A stretch of DNA of 64,000 nt, from the IMG/VR virus record IMGVR_UViG_3300037189_023790, positions 1 through 64,000 of that record; one strand, written 5' to 3'. Origin of the DNA: a virus. The translations under genes were made by a program, and so were the position numbers. This document shows, in pieces, positions 1-7,039 of the stretch (position 1 is the first letter of the stretch; each line of letters begins with the position of its first letter). The notes under the pieces were generated by a model, which saw nothing but the letters and a program-made list of their open reading frames with translations, was not told the DNA's origin and made no database searches.

Positions 1-129
1 ATAGGAATAACACATATTTTATTTCATAATGATAACACTCCTTCACATCATGTGTATTATCCTATGAAATATTTAAAAAAAGAAATAGAACAAATGCTTG
101 AATATTATGACCAACATTTAAGAAAATGA
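1..129 (+). CDS. C-terminal end of an unidentified protein (partial)
   Basis: An open frame enters from the left edge and stops at TGA 127-129, giving 42 residues rich in Tyr, His and Lys. The start lies outside the window. It ends 3 bases before the next ATG, so it belongs to the same tightly packed plus-strand gene run. Function cannot be judged from this tail. Confidence 0.6.
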   Translation: MGITHILFHNDNTPSHHVYYPMKYLKKEIEQMLEYYDQHLRK

Positions 130-132
130 AAA

Positions 133-486
133 ATGCTACCAGTAATTAAAGGAAAATATCATTATGCAGATAGAGAAAGATTGGTAATTGATGTTGTTAA
201 AATAGTAGCTATATTAAATAACAAAAATCTATCACGCGGAGCAATACAGCTTCTTGCTTATTACATTTTATACGGAATAAATAAAGAAACTCATACACAG
301 TTTGTAGATGCTTATTGTGTAAAAGAAATGCAAGGAGTTTACAATCTTCGTAATCAACTTAGAGGAATGGGATTGTTAATTGAAAATGAAGATGAAGGAA
401 TTTGGGAAATTGACACAGTGTTTAAATTTCAGGTGGAAGATAAGGTGGGATTTCAACTATTGTTACACACAGAAGAAATACAATGA
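133..486 (+). CDS. hypothetical phage protein, 117 aa
   Basis: Unrecognised. A small soluble protein, basic and probably helical in its first half (an Ile/Val-rich stretch around residues 18-35) and acidic near residues 80-95. No membrane segment or catalytic motif is visible. It overlaps the next gene by 4 bases (ATGA), the usual translational coupling in this run of small genes upstream of the terminase. Confidence 0.7.
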   Translation: MLPVIKGKYHYADRERLVIDVVKIVAILNNKNLSRGAIQLLAYYILYGINKETHTQFVDAYCVKEMQGVYNLRNQLRGMGLLIENEDEGIWEIDTVFKFQVEDKVGFQLLLHTEEIQ

Positions 487-812
487 ATAGCAAAACTGTT
501 ATAAAGAAAGTTTCTGAGCAATTGGGCTATTCCCCTTCTTTAATTGAAGAAGTGTACAATGCTTATTGGAAAGATAAAAAGGAACATCTATCTAATGAGG
601 AATTTACAATAGTTATGTTAGAATATTTAGGTAAGTGGGAAATTAATAGTGCAAGATTAAAAACTACGTTAAAATTCCATTTAAAAGAATTAGAAAAAAT
701 ACAATTAAAAGCTCCTGTAGAAAATAAAGGAGTAAAATATACAAATATATTAAATCATCAGCAGGAAAAAATAGATTTTTTAAATAAAATAAAAAAAATA
801 CATAATTTATAA
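483..812 (+). CDS. hypothetical phage protein, 109 aa
   Basis: Unrecognised basic protein. The first 35 residues look like a two-helix segment (V-S-E-Q-L-G-Y-S-P-S-L-I-E-E-V-Y), loosely resembling the N-terminal helices of HU/IHF-like or small helical DNA-binding proteins, but a DNA-binding arm is not visible, so no function is assigned. Its TAA ends at 812, where the next ATG begins (812-814). Confidence 0.65.
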   Translation: MNSKTVIKKVSEQLGYSPSLIEEVYNAYWKDKKEHLSNEEFTIVMLEYLGKWEINSARLKTTLKFHLKELEKIQLKAPVENKGVKYTNILNHQQEKIDFLNKIKKIHNL

Positions 813-1294
813 TGTCAAAATATAAAGAGTTTTTTGAGATGAGGGGGAAATTATGGAAAAATCTTCCCAATATAGCAGAGGGTTTTTATAATGCGTTCTT
901 AGATGATTTAGGAGCATTATCAGAAAAACAAAAAGCAGAAGCAGAAAAAAGAATTGAAACCTGCACAAAATGTAAATATATGAGTTATAATGCAAAAGCT
1001 CAAGGACTCTCTATTACAGAAAGAGAAGACCCCCATTGTACTATATGTGGATGCCTGATAAAAAAGAAAGCTTTTAATTTTAGTGAAGAATGCCCTCTTC
1101 CACAAGTAGTGGTGAAGGATAATGTTCCATATCAATTAGGAGGTAATCCTGTTTGGGGATTTTATCAAAACACAGATAAAATGGTGGAAGAATTAATGAA
1201 GGACAGTCCTGTTTCCACTGTATTAAAAATTAATAATGAAGATTATTTATATTTAAACCTACCCCCTAAATTTAATACATTAAATGAAGATTAA
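812..1294 (+). CDS. putative zinc-ribbon-like cysteine protein, 160 aa
   Basis: Two cysteine pairs, C-T-K-C and C-T-I-C-G-C, lie about 30 residues apart in the central part (residues ~50-90), with further Cys near residue 95. This spacing fits a structural zinc ribbon. The rest is unremarkable. The role is unknown: small zinc-ribbon proteins of phages often bind nucleic acids or proteins, but nothing here shows which. It overlaps the next gene by 11 bases. Confidence 0.65.
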   Translation: MSKYKEFFEMRGKLWKNLPNIAEGFYNAFLDDLGALSEKQKAEAEKRIETCTKCKYMSYNAKAQGLSITEREDPHCTICGCLIKKKAFNFSEECPLPQVVVKDNVPYQLGGNPVWGFYQNTDKMVEELMKDSPVSTVLKINNEDYLYLNLPPKFNTLNED

Positions 1295-1568
1295 CATTTT
1301 TTCTTATGAAGCTTACACAAAAAAAAAGCTTTTGAATTATTTACAAATACATACAGACAGAAGTATAAGCTCAAATCCTGTATATGCAGAAAAACTTACA
1401 AATAAAGCTTTTATTGAAAAATTTATTGCTACAAAAGATGCAGAGCAACAAGCTAAAATGGTGGAAGAAGCTTATGGAGGACTTGTTCCATTTGAATTTA
1501 CAGAAGATGAACTATATGAACTATTAACAATAACTAACGAAGAATTAAAACAATTTTTTTATGAATAA
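1284..1568 (+). CDS. hypothetical phage protein, 94 aa
   Basis: Unrecognised. Basic N-terminus followed by an acidic, probably helical C-terminal half (E-D-E-L-Y-E-L-L). No motif or membrane segment. It overlaps both neighbours by a few bases, consistent with co-translation in this operon. Confidence 0.65.
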   Translation: MKINIFSYEAYTKKKLLNYLQIHTDRSISSNPVYAEKLTNKAFIEKFIATKDAEQQAKMVEEAYGGLVPFEFTEDELYELLTITNEELKQFFYE

Positions 1569-1818
1569 TATAACAGGAACAACAGTGTGTACAGGATTGT
1601 TACACAATTGGAATTATTCCCAACCCACAGAACAAGATGAATTATGGGATTTTATTTGGTTAGATTTAGAATCTGGAAATAAACTTGTAGTGCTAGAAGG
1701 AAAATTCTATGGAACGTATGCAAAAGCCAAACAAGCGGCTACAATAGCTTTTTGTAAAAGCTTTGTAGAAGAAATGGATGATATTGATTTGTACACACTT
1801 AAATTAAGAAGTTGGTAA
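1561..1818 (+). CDS. hypothetical phage protein, 85 aa
   Basis: Unrecognised acidic small protein with several Trp (W-N-Y, W-D-F-I-W) in the first 35 residues and a helical C-terminal part. No catalytic signature. It overlaps the following gene by 7 bases. Confidence 0.65.
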   Translation: MNNITGTTVCTGLLHNWNYSQPTEQDELWDFIWLDLESGNKLVVLEGKFYGTYAKAKQAATIAFCKSFVEEMDDIDLYTLKLRSW

Positions 1819-2120
1819 TAAAATCATTAGAGAATACATCCATTGCAGATGTAAAAGCTACAACATCTGATGTTGTTGTGTATGGAAATGGAGATACATT
1901 TCAATTGATTTCTAAAGCTTCTTCTAAATCACAAGGATGGATGAAGAGTTGTAAAGCTCTTGAAATCCCTGATGTGGGATGTGTAGTTCAGGTGACAACA
2001 GAATTTAGAAATAAAGATGGAGAAGTGAGTGGATGTGCAGAAGCTCTCACATTTGTTCCCGGAGTAAAGATTGCTCATAATAACATTGTAGGTAAATATT
2101 TAACTGAAATAAAATGGTGA
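1812..2120 (+). CDS. conserved-looking beta-rich phage protein, 102 aa (TTG start)
   Basis: The only start that keeps the reading frame compact is TTG at 1812, inside the end of the previous gene. The sequence alternates hydrophobic and polar residues (D-V-V-V-Y-G-N-G-D-T-F-Q-L-I-S-K-A-S-S) and suggests a small beta-sandwich. Function is unknown. It sits directly before the Acb2-like gene and overlaps it by 7 bases. Confidence 0.65.
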   Translation: MVIKSLENTSIADVKATTSDVVVYGNGDTFQLISKASSKSQGWMKSCKALEIPDVGCVVQVTTEFRNKDGEVSGCAEALTFVPGVKIAHNNIVGKYLTEIKW

Positions 2121-2350
2121 TGGAAACATTAGGTCAAAAACGTGTTGTATTAAATTATGGAATACCAACACAAGAACAGAAAGATTTAGCACAAAACATT
2201 AAAGTAAAATGTGCAGAACTTATTGATATGATTGAGCATTTAAAAACTAATGGAGAACGTGCAAGATTAGTTGCAACAGCTCAAACTGATTTTGAGCTTG
2301 GATGCATGTTAGCTGTAAAAGCTGTGTTTAATACTTATGAATCAAATTAA
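2114..2350 (+). CDS. Acb2-like cyclic-nucleotide sponge candidate (anti-CBASS / anti-Thoeris), 78 aa
   Basis: Seen: a short protein predicted to be two helices joined by a short loop. Helix 1 begins T-Q-E-Q-K-D-L and helix 2 carries R-L-V-A-T-A-Q-T-D-F-E-L-G-C-M-L-A-V-K-A-V. Known: phage Acb2 proteins and the C-terminal hairpin of Tad1 have this size and the pattern x-A-x-T-x-L/F-x-x-G-x-M-x-x-x-R/K-A-V in helix 2, and they sequester cyclic oligonucleotide signals of CBASS (some Acb2 also bind gcADPR). Inferred: this protein may blunt signalling-based immunity. Not proven, because residue similarity is recalled, not computed. Start could be 2114 or the ATG at 2120. Confidence 0.5.
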   Translation: MVMETLGQKRVVLNYGIPTQEQKDLAQNIKVKCAELIDMIEHLKTNGERARLVATAQTDFELGCMLAVKAVFNTYESN

Positions 2351-2546
2351 TAAATACAGGAAGCTTGGAATCTATATTTGTTATTTTCCTTTTTTAGATA
2401 AGGGAGAATACGCATATAGATTTTACTTTCATGATATAAATAATCATAAAATTGTTAATGATGTAAATGATAGATGGAATAATTTTGATGAAGGAGTTAA
2501 GATTATGTGTAGTAAAGTAAAAGAATATATTAAAAATGGCAGTTAA
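2337..2546 (+). CDS. hypothetical phage protein, 69 aa
   Basis: Unrecognised small protein rich in Tyr, Asn and Asp, with no signal or membrane helix. It overlaps the end of the Acb2-like gene by 14 bases and the next gene by 11, so it is part of the same transcription unit. Confidence 0.6.
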   Translation: MNQINKYRKLGIYICYFPFLDKGEYAYRFYFHDINNHKIVNDVNDRWNNFDEGVKIMCSKVKEYIKNGS

Positions 2547-3081
2547 AAAAAATGTTTATGCTTCAGTAGATATAGAAAAACTTGAAAAAGAAATTAGTAG
2601 TCATATTGAGTATTTAGAAAATCTGGACGTTTTTAATATAACAGATGATATAAATTTTAATGCTATTCCAAGACCACAGGTAATATCTACAATTGAGAAA
2701 AAAATTAGCACTGCTTTGAGAGTAATACAGAGCAGTGCTAATGTTACTTTAGCTTTGTTTGATAAACACGGAGTCACACCATTTATTGAACACATGATGC
2801 ATTCTACAATTCAATGTTTAAAAGAGGTACAAGAATATTATGAAGGATTTCCTATATCAAAAATTCAACATAGATATGCAGAAGGAATAATTTATGATAG
2901 AAAAGGAAATCCAAAAGTAGTTAAAATAATGGCAAATAGTAAAGAAGACCAAATAGCATCAAGAGTAATGATAACAGAGAAAATTCTTGTCATTTTACCA
3001 CTTATAGAGAAACTGGAAGAAGTAAAAGCTGCTGTAGCTTTAAAAGGAGATAAAGAATTACCAGAATCAATGATGTACTAA
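2536..3081 (+). CDS. hypothetical helical phage protein, 181 aa
   Basis: Unrecognised, probably all-helical, with a helix-rich first half and a Lys/Glu-rich C-terminus. Its place two genes before TerL is where a small terminase subunit could be expected, but no helix-turn-helix or oligomer signature is clear, so that is only a possibility. The stop overlaps the next ATG by one base (TAATG). Confidence 0.65.
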   Translation: MAVKKNVYASVDIEKLEKEISSHIEYLENLDVFNITDDINFNAIPRPQVISTIEKKISTALRVIQSSANVTLALFDKHGVTPFIEHMMHSTIQCLKEVQEYYEGFPISKIQHRYAEGIIYDRKGNPKVVKIMANSKEDQIASRVMITEKILVILPLIEKLEEVKAAVALKGDKELPESMMY

Positions 3082-3500
3082 TGAAAATACCAAAACTAAA
3101 AGCTAAAGCATTTTCAATTGATTTAGGAATTTATCCTTACACTCTCTTTGTTTGCTTCAAAGATTTAAATAAATTAGAAGAATTACTAAAAACACATAGG
3201 GATGGCTGTGAAGCAGAAGTTGCAATAGAAGTAATACAAAAAATAAATTTATATGTAAAAGAAAACTGTTGTGTAGGATGTGCTAGTGAGGCTTTTTTAC
3301 CTAATGGTAATTTGATTATTTATTTTCCTAATCTAAATTTGAAAAATATGAATTACTTTTTCAATATGATTCCTCACGAAGCTTTTCATATAACAGAAAT
3401 GGTGCTTTCTAATGTAGGAATTCCACTAACTAAATCCTCAGATGAAGCTTACGCTTATTTGACAGGTTATATAAATGAACAAATATTTAAACAAATATGA
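3081..3500 (+). CDS. small HExxH zinc-metalloprotease-like protein, 139 aa
   Basis: Residues 99-103 read H-E-A-F-H, the zinc/catalytic HExxH motif, followed about 20 residues later by D-E-A-Y-A-Y-L-T-G-Y, where the Glu fits the third zinc ligand of a gluzincin. A C-V-G-C pair is near residue 68. The protein is little more than a minimal peptidase core. The same motif logic recurs in virion proteins at 32669, 36902, 39387 and 54929. Known proteases of this type can act in capsid maturation or on host proteins; which applies here is not shown. Confidence 0.6.
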   Translation: MKIPKLKAKAFSIDLGIYPYTLFVCFKDLNKLEELLKTHRDGCEAEVAIEVIQKINLYVKENCCVGCASEAFLPNGNLIIYFPNLNLKNMNYFFNMIPHEAFHITEMVLSNVGIPLTKSSDEAYAYLTGYINEQIFKQI

Positions 3501-3721
3501 ATAACAACATAGTAATAACACAAGCTACTTTAGATGTAGATAAAGATAGTGTATTTGCACTTGTATTTGAAGATGAAGATTTAACTGGAGCTTTAGCTAA
3601 ATATCTTAAAGAAAATGTAAATTTAGAAGATGTGTTTGAAGTGAGGAATAATATTTCTGCAACTTCATTTGGATATATTATGGCTTTTTATGAAAGAGAT
3701 TTAATTGCTAATGAAGACTAA
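3497..3721 (+). CDS. hypothetical acidic phage protein, 74 aa
   Basis: Unrecognised, acidic, no membrane helix. It overlaps the metalloprotease-like gene by 4 bases (ATGA). It is the last gene before a 69-base AT-rich spacer that leads to the terminase gene. Confidence 0.6.
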   Translation: MNNNIVITQATLDVDKDSVFALVFEDEDLTGALAKYLKENVNLEDVFEVRNNISATSFGYIMAFYERDLIANED

Positions 3722-3770
3722 TTAAAATTATTAGATGTTTATTTTAATAAGCATTTGTAATTTTACATTT

Positions 3771-3786
3771 TATTAACTTTAAATTA
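3771..3786 (+). promoter_or_regulatory. leader element before TerL (weak copy of the CTAAC-YTTAAATT motif)
   Basis: The spacer before TerL contains ATTAACTTTAAATTAC just upstream of the ATG at 3791. It resembles the longer element ACTAACCTTAAATT found before the genes at 9892 and 12737. Whether it acts as promoter, RNA processing site or translation enhancer is not shown. Confidence 0.3.
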
Positions 3787-3790
3787 CATA

Positions 3791-6700
3791 ATGGGAAGGC
3801 AAAAACTTTTATCAGTAGATGATAATACAGCTATAATTACTCAGGAGTTACAAACCGATATATTTAACGGGAGTACTCCTGAGTTTTTTATTAATATGAA
3901 TCCTAAAGATATTCCTCCGAAAGGACATGTTGATAGAGGAGATTTTATCAGAAGAGAAAAAGAGAAATGTAGGTTAGGAGTTAATATTGGAGGAATTTGG
4001 ATTCCGGGAGGGTTATATTATCACCTAAATTATCATAAACTTCTTGTAGATGTTGGAAAAGATGAAGTAGGTAAAACAATAAGTGTAATAAGTAATCCTG
4101 ATTTTAGAGATAATGATTGGATTATTCATACAGAATATGCTCAAGCAGTAAAAGAACAAAAGGGGTATTGTTTAGCTTCAGCTAGACAGGTGGGAAAAGA
4201 TTTATTAAATTCCTCACTTCTCTATCAAGAAGATAAAACTATTACCATTGGTGAAGCTAAAATAGGGGACAGAATCTATGGAGATGATGGCAAATTGACA
4301 ACAATAAAAGGTGTTTATCCACAAGGTATTAAACCTGTGTATAAAATTACAATGTTAGATGGTAGAGAAATATTTGCAGGAGAAGAACATAATTGGAAAG
4401 TGTTTGATACTAGTAGAAAAAAATATTTAACTCTTACAACAAAAGAAATGCTTTCTAATTTCACTATGTATAGAGAAAGTTGGAAAGATAGAAAAAATCC
4501 TTATACATGGAGATATAGTATTGATTTATGTAAACCTGTAGAATATAAAGAAAAAGAATTATTAATAGACCCTTACATGTTTGGGATATGGCTTGGAGAT
4601 GGTTCTAAAGATTGTTTTAGAATTACGAATGCAGATAAAGAAGTTGTAGATTATCTTTATGAATATGCTGATAAAATTGGTTCTTCTATTTGGAAATATG
4701 ATAATCCTAATAGAAAATCAAAGGCATCTGAATATAAATTTACATTTAATAAAGATTATAAAAGAGCTAAATATGAAAAACACCCTTTAACATTTGCTTT
4801 AGATTTTTATAAGGTAAGAAATAAAAAACATATTCCTAAAGAATATTTATATGCTTCTGTAGAACAGAGAATGGAATTATTAAAAGGATTAATGGATTCT
4901 GATGGCACAGCTACAGCAGGACTATCCTTTACAAATACAAATTATCAATTAATTAAAGATGTAGAAACACTTGTAAGAAGTTTAGGCATGAGTTGTATTC
5001 TTAGTGATAGAATTCCTTTTTGTATCTATAAAGGTGAGAAGACATTAGGTAAAAAAGCCTATCATTTACAAATATTTACTGAAAAACCTATTTTTAAAAT
5101 ACAAAGAAAATTAGATAGGCAAACAGGTAGTAAGTATAATAAAAGAATACCGATTAAAAATATTGAATATGTTTTTGATGATTATACTACATGTATTGAA
5201 GTAGATAACGAATCGCATTTATTTTTAACAGATGGATTTACAGTAACTCACAATACCTCGTGTCTAGTATCTCTATGTGCTAGAGAGCTTTTTCTAGTTA
5301 AAGGCTCTAATGCACTTGTAGTATTTGGAGGTACAGAAGATAAACAATCCTTCACTACAAAATTACAGACTGCTATTGAGTATGGAGAACCTTTTATTGT
5401 AGTGCCTAATATTGATAAGGATTGGGATAAAACAGAAATAAGGTTTGGATATACTAAAAAAGATAATAATGTTGAATTACATTCTAAACTGTTTGTATAC
5501 AATTCTGTTGGGGGTATAAAAACAGAGACAGGTGCAGGTAAAACTATTTCATTCTTTGCAATGGATGAAATTGGTAAATACAAGTTTCGTGCTGTGTGGG
5601 AAGCTGTGGAACCTGCTTTTAAAGGTAAGTTTGGATACAGAGCTTCTCCTTATTTTAGTTGGACTGGAGGTGATACAGAAAAAGCAGAACAAGCTTTTAA
5701 TTTTACACTTAACCCTGAAGCAGCTAATTTACTTCCATTTAAAACAGAGGGAAGAGATACAGCTAAAGTATTATTTGCACAACATAGAATAGATTGTAAA
5801 GAACCCGTTTCATTTGTAGATTTTTTATCAGAAAATAATATAAAACATAATAGTAATAATAAAGAATTAAATTCTCTTACTATTTGGAAATCTAATTATA
5901 AAAAAGCAGAAGAATTAACTAAGCAGGAAATTGAATTAAAAAAACAAGATAAAGACCCTACAGCTTGGGTAAAACATATTTCATATTACCCACTGTGTCT
6001 TAAAGATATTCTTTCTAAAGCTTCTTCTTCAAATTTTAAAAAGGAATATATATCACAACAACGTGAATATCTTAAATCTAATCTCTCTGTTACTTATATG
6101 GAAACTAAGAGAGATATACACACTAAAATTCCTGAATTAGTATTATCAAATAAAAAACCTATTACAAGTTATCCAAAAGAATCTTGGCATGATGGAGATG
6201 CTCCTATATGTGTTTATGATTTACCAAAGTATAAAGGATTTGGAGTACACGTAGCTTCTTGTGACCCTTATCGGGAAAACGAAACCTCTTCTTCAGATTC
6301 ATTAGGAGCTTTTCATGTTTGGAGAAGAAATCATAATGATTTAACAGACGCTTTTAGAGATAAAATGGTGCTATCTTATAAAGGAAGACCTAAAACAGTA
6401 AAAGAATTTCACGAAATGCTTTTAGATGTTCTTGAAATATATGATGCTAAACTTTTGTATGAACACTCTGATAGGGCATTATTGGATTTCTTTGAAGGAA
6501 AAAATAAAACCCATTTGCTTATTGATGCTGTACCAATACAAAGAGAAATTAATCCTAAATCTAAATCTTCAAATACAAAAGGATTAAGACCTACTGCTCA
6601 AAATAAAGCTGTTCTTTATGCTTCTGCTTTAGGACTTGTAAATGAAGAAATGGAAGATGGTATGTTAGGATATGCTAAAATATTAGATGACGTTTTATTA

Positions 6701-6922
6701 CAGGAATTAGATGCTTTTGACCCTGATTTAAACATGGACTCTTATATATCTTTTTCTCTTTTAGCACAAGCAAGATTATTTTACGATAAGTTTGGAGTTG
6801 CTGTAGTAACAGATATTAAACGAGAAATATTTATCCCTCCTAAAAAACAAATCACCATTACAAGTGCATTTGGATTTAACCCTAGAACAATTCCTAAACA
6901 AAAATCAGCTTTTGGATTTTAA
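3791..6922 (+). CDS. terL: terminase large subunit (TerL) containing an intein
   Basis: DNA-packaging motor ATPase/nuclease. The Walker A loop (S-A-R-Q-V-G-K, residues 130-136) is cut by an intein of residues 137-488 and resumes with T489-S-C-L. Walker B with catalytic Glu is F-F-A-M-D-E (D592, E593). A RuvC-like nuclease centre begins at V-A-S-C-D-P (D825). Removal of the intein gives about 691 residues, a normal TerL size. Next downstream is the portal, its functional partner. The C-terminus repeats S-A-F-G-F twice (residues ~1025-1043), meaning unknown. Confidence 0.93.
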   Translation: MGRQKLLSVDDNTAIITQELQTDIFNGSTPEFFINMNPKDIPPKGHVDRGDFIRREKEKCRLGVNIGGIWIPGGLYYHLNYHKLLVDVGKDEVGKTISVISNPDFRDNDWIIHTEYAQAVKEQKGYCLASARQVGKDLLNSSLLYQEDKTITIGEAKIGDRIYGDDGKLTTIKGVYPQGIKPVYKITMLDGREIFAGEEHNWKVFDTSRKKYLTLTTKEMLSNFTMYRESWKDRKNPYTWRYSIDLCKPVEYKEKELLIDPYMFGIWLGDGSKDCFRITNADKEVVDYLYEYADKIGSSIWKYDNPNRKSKASEYKFTFNKDYKRAKYEKHPLTFALDFYKVRNKKHIPKEYLYASVEQRMELLKGLMDSDGTATAGLSFTNTNYQLIKDVETLVRSLGMSCILSDRIPFCIYKGEKTLGKKAYHLQIFTEKPIFKIQRKLDRQTGSKYNKRIPIKNIEYVFDDYTTCIEVDNESHLFLTDGFTVTHNTSCLVSLCARELFLVKGSNALVVFGGTEDKQSFTTKLQTAIEYGEPFIVVPNIDKDWDKTEIRFGYTKKDNNVELHSKLFVYNSVGGIKTETGAGKTISFFAMDEIGKYKFRAVWEAVEPAFKGKFGYRASPYFSWTGGDTEKAEQAFNFTLNPEAANLLPFKTEGRDTAKVLFAQHRIDCKEPVSFVDFLSENNIKHNSNNKELNSLTIWKSNYKKAEELTKQEIELKKQDKDPTAWVKHISYYPLCLKDILSKASSSNFKKEYISQQREYLKSNLSVTYMETKRDIHTKIPELVLSNKKPITSYPKESWHDGDAPICVYDLPKYKGFGVHVASCDPYRENETSSSDSLGAFHVWRRNHNDLTDAFRDKMVLSYKGRPKTVKEFHEMLLDVLEIYDAKLLYEHSDRALLDFFEGKNKTHLLIDAVPIQREINPKSKSSNTKGLRPTAQNKAVLYASALGLVNEEMEDGMLGYAKILDDVLLQELDAFDPDLNMDSYISFSLLAQARLFYDKFGVAVVTDIKREIFIPPKKQITITSAFGFNPRTIPKQKSAFGF
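4199..5254 (+). other. class 3-type intein with LAGLIDADG homing endonuclease, 352 aa (in TerL Walker A)
   Basis: Boundaries follow from the restored Walker A loop (GK|T) and the terminal His-Asn (residues 487-488) before Thr489. Residue 1 of the intein is Asp, not Cys/Ser. The diagnostic W-C-T set of class 3 inteins is present: Trp202 two residues after the block B His200, Cys468 at the start of block F (C-I-E-V), and the +1 Thr489. The endonuclease domain carries two LAGLIDADG motifs, F-G-I-W-L-G-D-G (D270) and L-K-G-L-M-D-S-D-G (D369). Known: class 3 inteins splice through the block F Cys. Confidence 0.85.
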
Positions 6923-7039
6923 AGGTATTATTGTATTCTCTAATAATTTTAGTTAGAACCCCTCTTTTAGTTAATTAGATGATACATTTGTCCCACTCAA
7001 ACTAACTTTAATAATTTAATACAATAAAATCAATCTATA
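6923..7039 (+). promoter_or_regulatory. leader of the portal gene with two shared boxes
   Basis: This 117-base AT-rich spacer holds AACTAACTTTAATA (about 7000-7013) followed by AATTTAATACAATA (7013-7026). The second box is repeated exactly at 9853-9866 before the scaffold gene. A TACATTTG at 6983-6990 looks like a Bacteroidota -7 box, but no TTG lies 17-23 bases upstream. It is likely a control region for the portal transcript; the mechanism is unknown. Confidence 0.35.

Noticed and set aside
6983-6990. TACATTTG before the portal gene as a host-type promoter
   Set aside because: No TTG is found 17-23 bases upstream, unlike the three minus-strand promoters.
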